Assembly: GCF_900445255.1 (NCBI RefSeq)
Contig: NZ_UAPU01000005.1
Span: 197,001-261,000 of the forward strand
Direction: 5' to 3'
DNA from: Anaerobiospirillum thomasii
GTDB taxonomy: Bacteria > Pseudomonadota > Gammaproteobacteria > Enterobacterales > Succinivibrionaceae
Length of the DNA: 64,000 nt
Position numbers and translations under genes: made by a program. The notes below the pieces were generated by a model that was not told the origin of the DNA, did not search any database, and saw nothing but the letters and a program-made list of their open reading frames with translations. Position 1 is the first letter of the stretch, and the number at the start of each line of letters is the position of its first letter. Below are positions 17,088 through 26,835 of the stretch, piece after piece.

Positions 17088-19715
17088 CTACATAAAAATA
17101 TCTTCTGTATAAGGCATAGTCACAAGAGGCATAACAAGCACAAATGCTGCACCGCCCTCAGGAGCATTGAATGCCAATAGTTCTGAGTCATGAGCTCTGG
17201 CTATGGTCTTGCAGATGGCAAGGCCAAGACCTATTCCTGAAATTTTAGATTCGCGTCCTCCACGCCTGAAAGGATCAAAAAGTTTTTGTGTATTATTGTC
17301 GGCAAAGCCAGGGCCGTTATCAGTTACAGACAAAGTAAGCTTATCTCCTCGTTCTTTTGCCTCTACATTAATACAGCTGCCTTTATTAGTGTATTTAAAA
17401 GCATTATCAAGAAGATTTGATAAAAGTCTGTCTATTAAAATAGGGTCGGCGTAGAAAAAAGGGCAATCAGGCTCTATGTCAATATTAACTGTATAGTCGC
17501 AGGCTATATCCTTAAAGTTCTTAAGAGCTGAGCCAATTATCTCCTGAGCAGGAAGCCACTGTTTGTTTAACACCACCTGACCTGACTGTAGTTTAGCCAT
17601 ATCAAGCAGATTGCTCATAAGTCTAACCATACGCTTTGAGTCGTCTACAACTGACTTAGAGATCTCGTAGGCCTCCTTGATATCATTTACTGACAGCTTG
17701 TTGCTAAGCAGTTCAGCACTGGCCATAAGAGCACTAAGAGGGGTTTTAAGATCGTGCGAGAGCGACTGAATTAGAGTATGACGCATGCGTTCAGCTTCTA
17801 TATTCATAAGCAAGGTTTTAGATTCTTCTTCTGACACAATTTTTTCAAGACACTGTTTTAAAAGAGTAAGCAGAGCTTGCAGCAGTCGCGAGTTTACAGG
17901 ATCGGACCATTGCTGAGCAAATTGCAGTTCAAGTACTGCTATAGCATAAAGCCTATTTGAGATCATAATAGGCAGATAAAGATAGCGTGACTGACTTAGG
18001 GTGTAGGTGCCAAACCCAGCCTCTTTTTTATGGGTCTGAACATAGTTTATAAGCCCCTTATCGACATTTTTAAGCTCTGTCATAAGTCTTATGCACTGAC
18101 CGTCAGAGCTCGATTTCCAAAACTCGCTTACAATATTCAGATGCTCTTTTAGAATGTTCTGTATCTGTCTAAATGCTTCTATATCATCCATAGCTTTTGA
18201 GAGGTTTTTAGAGGCTGTATACAGGATACGTGTCTGTTTCTCTCGCATACGCGCATTGTTTGACAGATAGCGGCTGTGTGTTACAAGCCGTGCCGATACT
18301 ATTCCTACAACTAAAATTGTGGCAAAGGTGATTAAATATTCAATATCGGCAATGGCAAAGGACAGGCGCGGATTGACTATAAACAGATCAAAGCACGCCA
18401 CAGAGAGCACTGAGGTGAAAATAGAAACAATCATTCCGTATTTTACAGCAACAAACAAAGTCAGAAGCAGATAGAACATTATAAGATTGGCTTCTTTTAT
18501 GTAGTCACTTAAATACACAAGCAGCAGTGTGATAAGTCCTGTCAGGATAAAGCTAAAAACAAAGTCATTTACACCATTGACCGTGTGTTTAAATGTGGCG
18601 ATTAATTTTTGCACAATGCTTACTTTTTTTACGCTGTAGGGCAGAGTAATTATGCTCATATTCGGCATGTGTGTATTTATAAGACGGCGCTTTTTTACAA
18701 GATCTCTTTGTGACTGAGGGATTAAAAGTATCACGTTTATATTGTTGGCATTGGCATAGTCTTTTATGCAGTATGGAAAATCTCCTGTAAGTGCATCTGT
18801 TTTGGCACCAAGCGAGGAGGCAAAGGCCATGATCTCACTTAGCTCCTGTTTATCATCTAAAAGCGCAGCGCTGTCTATGCACACGCAGTGTAGCCTTGAG
18901 CTCATGGCTCTTGCCATGCGCAAAGCCTCACGTATAGCCTCCTGTGAAGTAATAGAATCAATTAAAAGCATGAGGCCGTAGCCAGTAGATGAGGTTTTAC
19001 CTATGGCTCCGTTTCTTTTAACCTGCAAATCGACACGGCCGACCATTGAGCGCAGGGTAAGCTCTCGAAGCGCCATAAGATTTGATTTTTTAAAGTAGTT
19101 GTCAGAGGCATGACGAATAACCTCATTTAAGTAGATCTTGCCTTCATTTAGTCTTTCTATAAGATCATCTGGGGGCAGATCAACAAGTCTTACCTCAGAG
19201 GCCCTGTCAAAGACATTGTCAGGAATAGTTTCGCTGACCTTGACGCCTGTAACACGTGAGACAATATCATTAAGACTTTCTAAATGCTGAATATTAAGAG
19301 CTGTATAAACATTTATCCCTTCATTTAAAAGCTCTTCAATATCCTGCCAGCGTTTTTTATGTACCGATCCTGGCACATTGGAGTGCGCCATTTCATCTAC
19401 AATGACAATAGCAGGGTGTCTTTGAATAATAGCTTTTACATCAAGCTCTTCAAAGCAGTGACCTTCATATATTATTTTTTTGCGGGAAATGAGCTCAAGT
19501 CCTTCAACTAAGGCTGCAGTATCAGCTCTGCCGTGTGTGTCGACAAGACCTATAACAACATCAAGACCTTTGTCTCTTAATTCATGCGCCTCTGTTAGCA
19601 TGGCAAAGGTCTTGCCTACACCAGGTGCCATGCCTAAAAATATTTTAAGATGGCCTCTTTTGTGCAGAGCCTGCTTTTCAAGCAGGGCTCTGGCGTTTGC
19701 TTTTGTATCTGACAC
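17088..19715 (-). CDS. kdpD: KdpD potassium-sensing histidine kinase
   Basis: An 875-residue membrane sensor kinase. The N-terminal KdpD domain carries a Walker A motif (MAPGVGKTFAML, near residue 30) and DEMAHSNVPGS, followed by a universal-stress-protein-like domain (about 240-360), four closely spaced membrane helices (about 390-500), a GAF-like segment, then the kinase core. The core has the H-box SHDLKTPLSALM near residue 655, DNAFKY in the N-box, DNGPGF and the GIGLGLAI ATP-lid motifs. It controls KdpE phosphorylation according to potassium and ATP status. The start is a GTG preceded by AAGAGA. Confidence 0.96.
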   Translation of the reverse strand: MSDTKANARALLEKQALHKRGHLKIFLGMAPGVGKTFAMLTEAHELRDKGLDVVIGLVDTHGRADTAALVEGLELISRKKIIYEGHCFEELDVKAIIQRHPAIVIVDEMAHSNVPGSVHKKRWQDIEELLNEGINVYTALNIQHLESLNDIVSRVTGVKVSETIPDNVFDRASEVRLVDLPPDDLIERLNEGKIYLNEVIRHASDNYFKKSNLMALRELTLRSMVGRVDLQVKRNGAIGKTSSTGYGLMLLIDSITSQEAIREALRMARAMSSRLHCVCIDSAALLDDKQELSEIMAFASSLGAKTDALTGDFPYCIKDYANANNINVILLIPQSQRDLVKKRRLINTHMPNMSIITLPYSVKKVSIVQKLIATFKHTVNGVNDFVFSFILTGLITLLLVYLSDYIKEANLIMFYLLLTLFVAVKYGMIVSIFTSVLSVACFDLFIVNPRLSFAIADIEYLITFATILVVGIVSARLVTHSRYLSNNARMREKQTRILYTASKNLSKAMDDIEAFRQIQNILKEHLNIVSEFWKSSSDGQCIRLMTELKNVDKGLINYVQTHKKEAGFGTYTLSQSRYLYLPIMISNRLYAIAVLELQFAQQWSDPVNSRLLQALLTLLKQCLEKIVSEEESKTLLMNIEAERMRHTLIQSLSHDLKTPLSALMASAELLSNKLSVNDIKEAYEISKSVVDDSKRMVRLMSNLLDMAKLQSGQVVLNKQWLPAQEIIGSALKNFKDIACDYTVNIDIEPDCPFFYADPILIDRLLSNLLDNAFKYTNKGSCINVEAKERGDKLTLSVTDNGPGFADNNTQKLFDPFRRGGRESKISGIGLGLAICKTIARAHDSELLAFNAPEGGAAFVLVMPLVTMPYTEDIFM

Positions 19716-19761
19716 TTTTATCTCTTATCAGTTATTGTATAAACAATGGTACTTAATATAC

Positions 19762-20388
19762 CTATTTTACACTCTTCATGTCAGAAGACGACAAAGAGTA
19801 TAAAGCCATATTAAGAGTAGTTACATTTACAATACCTGCAGGTGAGAGAAACTGTTGTTCTGTGTGTTTTTCTATAAGATCATGAATTCTCTTAACAGCT
19901 ATATTGCGTACCTTTGCAACATATGGGGCCTGTAAAAGTGCACTTTTATAGCTTATATGGTAGTCAAGACCTGAGGCCGAGGCTGTAAGCATGTCAGTTG
20001 GTATATTGCCTGTTACTGCATACTTTTCTTTTATATCAAGCGCTCTATTTTGTATAAGCTTTGAGAGTTGTTGCGAGGTAGATGCTAAATTGTAACCTCC
20101 TGAGGCCATACCGTTATAATCTGAGGCTGACGGTCTTGAGATAAAAAAGCCATTCTGAGCCTTAAATGACTGTCCTATAAGAGATGATCCTCTCACCTCT
20201 CCTTTGTCGTCATATATAAGTGAGCCATGAGCCTTATCATAAAAGAATGTATCAGACAGGTAACTTGTGGCCACAGGGTAGGCCAGACCAAGAATAACTG
20301 TAAGCGCTCCATAGCATATAACAGTAGAGAACAGGGCCTGTTTAAGATTAAGTCTTGTATCTTTATTTTTATTAAATGCGTAACTCAT
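19762..20388 (-). CDS. kdpC: KdpC subunit of the potassium-transporting ATPase
   Basis: A 208-residue protein with one N-terminal membrane helix (about residues 20-42) and a periplasmic domain. The family motifs ISRPSASDYN and the region TASASGLDYHIS (usually SGSGLDPHIS) are present, with a Pro to Tyr change in the latter. KdpC stabilises the KdpA-KdpB complex and increases ATP affinity. AAGGAT precedes the ATG. It lies between kdpB and kdpD in the operon. Confidence 0.95.
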   Translation of the reverse strand: MSYAFNKNKDTRLNLKQALFSTVICYGALTVILGLAYPVATSYLSDTFFYDKAHGSLIYDDKGEVRGSSLIGQSFKAQNGFFISRPSASDYNGMASGGYNLASTSQQLSKLIQNRALDIKEKYAVTGNIPTDMLTASASGLDYHISYKSALLQAPYVAKVRNIAVKRIHDLIEKHTEQQFLSPAGIVNVTTLNMALYSLSSSDMKSVK

Positions 20389-20411
20389 ATTTGTATCCTT
20401 GGACTATATTT

Positions 20412-22487
20412 TTAAAAAATACCTATAAAACAAAGGACCATATCAATTAACTTGATACCGATAAAAGGCACTATTAGACCGCCTATACCATAGATCATAA
20501 TGTTAGAAAACAGAAGTTTTTTGGTACTTGCAGACTTGAAATTTACACCATGCAGAGCAAGAGGTATAAGAGCGATAATAATAAGAGCATTGAAGATTAC
20601 AGCAGAGAGCAGAGCTGACGGGGCTGAACTTAAATGCATTATATTTAACATTTCAAGCTGCGGGTAGGTTGTGACAAAGGCTGCAGGAATTACGGCAAAG
20701 AACTTGGCCAGATCGTTGGCAATGGAGAAAGTGGTAAGAGCTCCTCTTGTAATTAACATCTGCTTGCCTATTTTGACTACATCAAGAAGTTTGGTTGGTG
20801 ATGAATCAAGGTCTACCATGTTGGCGGCCTCTCTGGCACTTTGTGTTCCTGCATTCATGGCTACAGCCACATCAGCTTGGGCCAGAGCCGGGGCATCATT
20901 GGTACCATCGCCTGTCATTGCTACAAGATGGCCTTTTTTTTGATAATTTCTTATTGTCTCAAGCTTTAACTCAGGGGTAGCAGCTGCAATAAAGTCATCA
21001 ACTCCGGCCTCAGCAGCTATTGCAGCGGCTGTAAGCTCATTGTCACCTGTAACCATAACAGTTTTAATACCCATTTTGCGCAGCTGTAAAAATCTTTCTT
21101 TAAGACCGCTTTTAACTATGTCCTTAAGTTCAATAACACCTAATATGGTTTCATTTCGACATACCACAAGAGGTGTAGATCCAAGTGAGGCTATAGTGTT
21201 GACAATGCATTCAATCTTATCATCAACTCTGCCTCCTAAATTTTTGACGTGGTTGAATACAGCTTTAGGCGAACCTTTTTTAATATTGACACCATCAATA
21301 TTTACCCCTGACATACAGCTTGTGGCAGAAAATGGAACAAAGGCTGCATTTTCTGGCAGTTTGTCATTAAAACCTTCCTTTTTTGCCAGGGTGACAATTG
21401 ATCTGCCCTCAGGAGTTGTATCAGACAGTGAGGCTAAGAGGGAGCATCTAATCATATCACTGCGCATGATGCCATCGGCTGCAAAAAACTTGTTGGCCTG
21501 TCTGTTGCCATAGGTTATGGTGCCCGTTTTATCTAAAAGCAGAACGTCAACATCTCCTGCAGCCTCAACTGCATGACCTGATTTGGCAATGACATTGCAC
21601 ATAAGCAGTCTGCTCATTCCTGCAATGCCTATGGCACTAAGAAGCGATCCTATAGTTGTAGGGATAAGACATACTAAAAGAACAATGATTACGCTATAGC
21701 CTATAAAAGAGCCATAAGAGAGCTGCTCTCTTGCAAAATCGCTAAAAGGCAGCAATGTCAGAGTTACAAGAGTGAAGATTATGGTCAGACATAAAAGTAC
21801 AATGGATAAAGCTACCTCATTTGGTGTTTTCTTTCTTACAGCACCTTCAACCATACCTATCATCTTATCAAGGAATGATGAGCCGACTTCATTTACTACT
21901 CTGATGACTATGATGTCAGATAAAACTGTAGTACCTCCAGTCACACTGTCTGTATCGCACCCGGCGCCTCTTATAACCGGAGCTGACTCTCCTGTGATGG
22001 CAGACTCGTTGACAGATGCCAGTCCTGCTACAACCTGACCGTCACAAGGAATCATTTCGCCAGCTTTAACCAATACCATATCATCTTTTTTAAGGTTTAT
22101 TGCATCTAAAGACTCGGTTTTAAGATTTTCAAGATCTGTAAGTTGCTGTCCTGCAACCAGTCTGTGAGCAACAGTTTTTTTCTTAATACTCCTTAATGAT
22201 TGGGCCTGTGCTTTAGCTTTGCTCTGTGCAATAGCCTCGGCAAAGTTGGCAAAAAGTACTGTAAACCATAAAACCACAGCACTAATAGAACAAAAAAGAG
22301 GATCTTCACTGTACAGATCAAATACAGACAGGATACTCAGAATCGTAATGAATATAGCACCTACATACACAAGGAACATAACCTTGTTTTTGATCTGCTC
22401 TTTAGGAGAGAGTTTTTTAAAACTATCTTTAAAGGCTGTATTAAACAGCTCTTTGTCTATTGCAAAATTAACTGTATGTTTTGACAT
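20412..22487 (-). CDS. kdpB: KdpB catalytic P-type ATPase subunit
   Basis: A 691-residue P-type ATPase. It shows the actuator-domain TGES ([12 protein letters not shown], including the inhibitory-phosphorylation Ser), the phosphorylated Asp in [12 protein letters not shown] near residue 316, the nucleotide-binding region, and the hinge [17 protein letters not shown]. Seven membrane helices fit the topology. KdpB hydrolyses ATP to drive potassium through KdpA. AGG precedes the start, 50 bases after kdpA. Confidence 0.97.
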   Translation of the reverse strand: MSKHTVNFAIDKELFNTAFKDSFKKLSPKEQIKNKVMFLVYVGAIFITILSILSVFDLYSEDPLFCSISAVVLWFTVLFANFAEAIAQSKAKAQAQSLRSIKKKTVAHRLVAGQQLTDLENLKTESLDAINLKKDDMVLVKAGEMIPCDGQVVAGLASVNESAITGESAPVIRGAGCDTDSVTGGTTVLSDIIVIRVVNEVGSSFLDKMIGMVEGAVRKKTPNEVALSIVLLCLTIIFTLVTLTLLPFSDFAREQLSYGSFIGYSVIIVLLVCLIPTTIGSLLSAIGIAGMSRLLMCNVIAKSGHAVEAAGDVDVLLLDKTGTITYGNRQANKFFAADGIMRSDMIRCSLLASLSDTTPEGRSIVTLAKKEGFNDKLPENAAFVPFSATSCMSGVNIDGVNIKKGSPKAVFNHVKNLGGRVDDKIECIVNTIASLGSTPLVVCRNETILGVIELKDIVKSGLKERFLQLRKMGIKTVMVTGDNELTAAAIAAEAGVDDFIAAATPELKLETIRNYQKKGHLVAMTGDGTNDAPALAQADVAVAMNAGTQSAREAANMVDLDSSPTKLLDVVKIGKQMLITRGALTTFSIANDLAKFFAVIPAAFVTTYPQLEMLNIMHLSSAPSALLSAVIFNALIIIALIPLALHGVNFKSASTKKLLFSNIMIYGIGGLIVPFIGIKLIDMVLCFIGIF

Positions 22488-22537
22488 TTTTGTACCTGAA
22501 ATATACTCTAATTCGCTTTAAAAACTATATTTTGTAA

Positions 22538-24223
22538 CTATCTTGAAAAAGTAGAGAGATGCTCTGCAACCGGACCCAAGGACAAAGATGGAATATAGGT
22601 TAATGCGCCCATAAGAATAATTACGGAAAATAAAAGCAGTGTAAAAAAAATACCTTTGGTATCAATGGTTGCAACACTCTTGGCGGCAAAGGACTGATGG
22701 GCAAAGCTTCCTGCTAGAGCAAGAATACAGACAATAGGAATAAAGCGCCCAAAGAACATACACAAAGCTGTCATGATATTAAAAAATGGAGTATTGGCAT
22801 AAAGGCCTGCAAAGGCTGAGCCGTTGTTATTAGCTGCAGAACTAAAAGCGTAGAGATATTCACTAAAGCCATGGGGGCCGGTATTATTGAGTGACATGGT
22901 GTTTATATCGAAAATACAGGCCAGAGCTGTTGAGAGCAGAACCAGAAAAGGACTGCAAAGCATAGCCAGACATACAAGCTTCATCTGTACTGTACTTATC
23001 TTTTTGCCAAGATATAAAGGTGTGTGACCTACCATAAGACCACAGATAAATACTGTTACAAGGACCATAACAATAATGCCGTAGAATCCTGATCCCACAC
23101 CGCCAAAAACAATCTCACCCAGTTGCATTAACAGCATTGTGACAAGTCCTGATATTGGATTAAGACTGTCGTGCATATTGTTTACAGCTCCGCAGGATGC
23201 AGCGGTGGTCACAGTGCTAAAGAGAGATGAGTGACCTAAATCAAATCTAAGCTCTTTGCCCTCTGTGTTGAAAAATTCACTGTCAGAACCTGAGGCTAAA
23301 AGTGCAGGTGACTGCATAGCTTCAAAAACAATTATGGTTGATAAGCAGATGACAAAAATGAGGGTCATGGTGGCAAGAAGCGTGTACCCTTGGCCTTTAT
23401 CTTTTATCATGGCACCAAACGTGTAGCATAAAGCCGCTGGAATTAAAAAGATGGCCAGACATTGTGTAAAATTACTCAAGGCAGTTGGATTTTCAAAAGG
23501 GTGGGCAGAGTTTGCATTGAAAAATCCTCCTCCATTGGTTCCAAGAAGCTTAATGGCCTCCTGCGAGGCTACAGGACCCATGGCAATATTCTGAGTATCG
23601 CCTGCAATACTTTGTACACTAAGATAGCTGTCAAAATTCTGTATAACACCCTGACTTACTAAAAACAAAGCATAGATTAAGGACAGAGGCAGCAGAATAT
23701 AAAGACAGATACGCGTTATATCAGCAAAGAAATTGCCAATATAATCATCCTTGCTAAGCACAAATGATCTCATAAGAACAAAAGCTACGGCAATTCCAGA
23801 GCCTGCAGATAGAAAGTTTTGCACAGCTAGTCCTGTCATCTGAACTGTATAGCTCATGGTACTCTCGCCTGCATAAGCCTGCCAGTTGGTATTTGTAACA
23901 AAAGATACAGCTGTATTGAAAGCCAACAGAGGCTCTATGGAGCCAAGATCCTGATAATTCAAAGGCAGATATAGCTGCACTCTTTGCAGAACATATAGAG
24001 CTATAATCCCAAGAAGATTAAATAGAATAAGGCATAAGGCATATTCCTTCCATGTTTGAGATGAACCCTGAAGACCTGGAAATTTAAAGATAAAACTGTC
24101 AATTCTATTAAAAAATGAAGGAGCTCTGCCTTCACATACTGGTAACATGTAAAGACCTAAAGGCTTTACTGTTATAAAGAGCACAGATAGAAAAACTGCA
24201 CTTAGAATAAAAGCACTGTACAT
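22538..24223 (-). CDS. kdpA: KdpA potassium-translocating subunit
   Basis: A 561-residue channel-like subunit of the superfamily of K+ transporters, with ten predicted helices and four P-loops. The selectivity-filter segment GTNGGGFFNANSAHPFENP near residue 230 and FVTNTNWQAYAGE near residue 110 are diagnostic. Its Shine-Dalgarno (AAGG) lies inside the last codons of the small kdpF-like gene just upstream, three bases of spacer separating that gene's stop from this ATG, so the two are translationally linked. Confidence 0.97.
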   Translation of the reverse strand: MYSAFILSAVFLSVLFITVKPLGLYMLPVCEGRAPSFFNRIDSFIFKFPGLQGSSQTWKEYALCLILFNLLGIIALYVLQRVQLYLPLNYQDLGSIEPLLAFNTAVSFVTNTNWQAYAGESTMSYTVQMTGLAVQNFLSAGSGIAVAFVLMRSFVLSKDDYIGNFFADITRICLYILLPLSLIYALFLVSQGVIQNFDSYLSVQSIAGDTQNIAMGPVASQEAIKLLGTNGGGFFNANSAHPFENPTALSNFTQCLAIFLIPAALCYTFGAMIKDKGQGYTLLATMTLIFVICLSTIIVFEAMQSPALLASGSDSEFFNTEGKELRFDLGHSSLFSTVTTAASCGAVNNMHDSLNPISGLVTMLLMQLGEIVFGGVGSGFYGIIVMVLVTVFICGLMVGHTPLYLGKKISTVQMKLVCLAMLCSPFLVLLSTALACIFDINTMSLNNTGPHGFSEYLYAFSSAANNNGSAFAGLYANTPFFNIMTALCMFFGRFIPIVCILALAGSFAHQSFAAKSVATIDTKGIFFTLLLFSVIILMGALTYIPSLSLGPVAEHLSTFSR

Positions 24224-24226
24224 GAT

Positions 24227-24301
24227 TTATGCCTTCCATAAAGCAATAAATAACCAGATTATGGTGATAAGACCTATAATAAGAAAAAGAGACTGCATCA
24301 T
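24227..24301 (-). CDS. kdpF: KdpF-like 24-residue membrane peptide
   Basis: Reading the reverse strand directly upstream of kdpA gives a 24-codon frame starting MMQSLFLIIGLITII and ending in WKA. It is a single hydrophobic helix with a short basic end, matching KdpF, the small subunit that stabilises KdpFABC in the membrane. Position (immediately 5' of kdpA) and length agree with KdpF (about 25-30 residues). The start could be the first or second of two adjacent ATGs. Confidence 0.75.
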   Translation of the reverse strand: MMQSLFLIIGLITIIWLFIALWKA

Positions 24302-24303
24302 AA

Positions 24304-24399
24304 TTATTCAGCCTTCATCAATCTGGCAATAAGCCTTATCAATATGAAAATTGAAAAAGAAAATGTAAAAAATATAAGTAAAACAAGAATGTCTGACAT
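24304..24399 (-). CDS. 31-residue single-helix peptide at the front of the kdp operon
   Basis: A 31-codon frame starts MSDILVLLIFFTFSFSIFI and ends LMKAE. It is one hydrophobic helix followed by a basic RLIARLMK segment. GGGGA lies five bases upstream of the ATG, and its stop is two bases ahead of the kdpF-like ATG, so it is the first gene of the transcript. I do not know a named family for it; it could be a second Kdp micro-subunit or a translational-coupling leader. Confidence 0.6.
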   Translation of the reverse strand: MSDILVLLIFFTFSFSIFILIRLIARLMKAE

Positions 24400-24414
24400 G
24401 ATTGTCCCCTTAAA

Positions 24415-24494
24415 AAAAGTGATCTTAAGTTTAAAGGGATGGGTGTAAAGATATGGTTAAAAGATATATAAGGTGTATAAAAATTTTGTAAAAA
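24415..24494 (-). promoter_or_regulatory. kdp promoter and candidate KdpE site
   Basis: On the reverse strand TTTACA (24449-24444) and TAAGAT (24427-24422) are spaced by 16 bases, placing the start near 24415. Upstream, at about -59 to -79, lie tandem T-rich boxes TTTTTACAAAA-TTTTTATACA (24494-24474). E. coli KdpE binds similar TTTATA/TTTACA boxes at about -55 to -71. Role inferred from sequence and distance. Confidence 0.5.
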
Positions 24495-24517
24495 TTTATA
24501 TAGGTGAAGTTTTTTGT

Positions 24518-24700
24518 ATGTTAATTAAAGGCAGATCCCTCTGTACTATAATAGTTGCGCCTCAGGACTTTGGGCTTAAAATCAAGGAGCACCTTAGTGA
24601 GTGTGAAACAAACGGATTTCTTGAGGACTCTATATTACGTAGAAATGATGAGGCTATTCGATATAAACCTAAACTCTTAAATAGTACTGTCTACATTTAA
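24518..24700 (+). pseudogene. Short hypothetical gene cut by an IS end
   Basis: A frame of about 60 codons from ATG 24518 (or GTG 24473) reads MLIKGRSLCTIIVAPQDF and then EHLSECETNGFLEDSI. Its last 12 codons lie inside the inverted repeat of the adjacent IS1634-type element (24666 onward), so the original 3' end has been replaced by IS sequence. I recognise no family for the remaining part. The Shine-Dalgarno is weak. Confidence 0.35.
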
Positions 24701-26595
24701 AAATTACCTACCTAAATTCATACTAACGATCTATTATTAAAAGATTTTTTACAAAGGTTTTGCAATAATGCTATAGTGATGTATACCTTATTTAATGTTG
24801 TTTTACCAAATTTATGCACTATACAGGGGTGACATGAATTATAAGAGCATAACCTACGCAATACCTTCTGGATGCTATTTAAAGCCAACTAGAAAAAAAG
24901 ATGCATATTACGTTTATAAATACACCAGGTTCTACAGAAACGAGAATGGTGTCCCCCGTAATGAGTCAACCATCATTGGTGTAACTGTTGGGCTTGACAA
25001 GTTAATGTTTCATCCAAATGACAAATTCTTCGCTCTTACAGGTACACCTATTCCTGCTGAAATTGTAAACAAACACAAAAATATAAATAACGCTAAATCC
25101 AATGAGAAAAACTCTTATGAGGCCAACAAATCTGATACACAGGCTAAAAAGCAGGTGCGTGGCAGTACCGTGGTATTTAACAAGATCTTCTGTGAGCAGG
25201 GTATACAAAAATGCCTCAGAGGAGCATTTGATGATGAGTCTGTAAATCTCATAAATCTTGCATCCATCATGATTGCCACAGAAAACTCATCTATGATGCA
25301 CATTAAAGATTTTTATAAGACATCTCCTTTTGTTGATGACAGATCTCTTGCCTCCATAGATGACTTTGCTATGTCAAAGTTATTTACCCATATTGCACAA
25401 ACAGGTGCTGATAACTTTTTTAAAAGCTGGATAAAACACAACAACGATAAAGATGACACCATCTGCTATGACGTGACCTCAATATCAACCCATGCTCAGA
25501 AGATACAGCAGGCAGAATTTGGATATAACAGAGATGGTGAAGGTTTGCCTCAGATTAACCTTGGCATGTTCTCAGGTCATAAATCACTTCTGCCTTTAAT
25601 GTATGTCAATTACAATGGATCGCTTAATGATGCAACGCAGCTACCATATGTAATAACTAAGGCCAAAGAGACAGGCATTAGTGTTGACAAGCTCTTCACT
25701 ATGGACAGAGGCTTTTTTGATAAGGCCCGTATAGATTATTTAAAACAGGCCGGTCTTGATGTGCTCGTTGGGGTAAGTATAAACAAATACAAAGCCATTG
25801 CTGAGTATATCTATGCTCTAGTTAAACATGACAGGCACACAGTCTATACAAATCTCCTCTCCTCCACTCCTGGAGTATATGCCTTTAAGGAAAAGCATAC
25901 CGTTAGCAATACCCCAGGCTTTATACATTTTTACTATGACTCGCTTAAGTATTACGACGGCCTTATTGCCCTGCAGGAGTCTGTAAAGTACGAAGTAGAG
26001 CTTATCAAAATAGCAAAGGATGCGGCAGTTGCCCTGAGTAAATCCCAGATTGCTAAAATGTCAAAGTTTCATAATGCCAAACCAGATGACAGTGATCCTA
26101 CAGGATATACATTTAGCTACGATGAAGATAAGTTTTCAAAGGCTAAAAGCCTTATAGGCTGGTTTGCTCTGTTTACTTGTAATGAAGATATAGACAGCGA
26201 GCAGGCATTGAAGATATAACGCATGAAGGACTCTGTAGAAAAGGTATTTGATGCTTTAAAACATGACCTTGACTGTAAGCGACTTAAGACCCATAGATCA
26301 GACACAACCAACGGTAAGCTCTTTGTTATATTTATAGCTCTTATTTTGCACACATGTGCAAGTAAGGCATTGAGAGCTCTTAAAAATGATGAACCTAATC
26401 GCTTTAGAAAATTGACTTACAAAGGTCTTATAGATGAACTTGATGATATTACCATTGAGAAAAAAGGTGATAAGTTTACCCTGTCCAAGGCTTTAACTTT
26501 TACACAAAAAGAGATCCTAAAGGCTTTAGACGTTGATCTGTCACAATTTGAATTGGTATAGGGCTGTATACAGTACTATATATTGAATTTAGGTT
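24666..26595 (+). mobile_element. IS1634-family element with nonsense-interrupted transposase
   Basis: Imperfect terminal inverted repeats of about 30 bp flank the transposase. The left end is AACCTAAACTCTTAA then ATAGTACTGTCTACA (24666-24695); the right end, read on the reverse strand, is AACCTAAATTCAATA then TATAGTACTGTATACA (26595-26565). The left end lies inside a truncated gene. No direct repeat is visible at the flanks. Confidence 0.65.
24834..26561 (+). pseudogene. IS1634-family transposase with in-frame stop
   Basis: ATG 24834 (AGGGGTGA upstream) opens a DDE transposase of the IS1634/COG5421 type. The catalytic Asp residues are in CYDVTSIS and FTMDRGFFD. The frame meets TAA at 26217-26219 and continues without shift to 26561. 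The stop falls at the position of a conserved Tyr (ALKI-stop-RMKDSVEKVFDALK; relatives have YRxKDxVEKxFDxLK), so a TAT/TAC to TAA mutation just before the catalytic Glu is the simplest reading. The 461-residue upstream product would lack the catalytic Glu and should be inactive unless the stop is read through. Confidence 0.75.
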
Positions 26596-26678
26596 AAAGA
26601 AGATCAAGAGGAATCAATAAAAGATAGGCAGAGAGTTCGATAAATATATGAGCTAAATTAATGATAGATTAATAGAGC

Positions 26679-26756
26679 ACTGACAACTGCGACTTTAGTA
26701 TTATAAAATACGGCATAGTATTTTTGGGTAAAGCCTGCTATATAGTTAAAGGCTAA
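26679..26756 (+). pseudogene. 3' remnant of a fourth AAA-ATPase/PD-(D/E)XK copy
   Basis: The last 20 or so codons of the tandem family (FSIIKYGIVFLGKACYIVKG then stop) are preserved just after the IS right end; the intact copies end FGKACYIAKG. No start or upstream domain remains. It shows that the array was longer before IS insertion or deletion. The rest of 26596-26835 holds no gene beyond the leader of the first intact copy. Confidence 0.7.
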
Positions 26757-26835
26757 TCTTTTTTATGATATAGGCAAAGGACTGTATTAGTTATGAGCAT
26801 TAAATCTTAGGATATTGATACAAAAAGAGTCTAAT

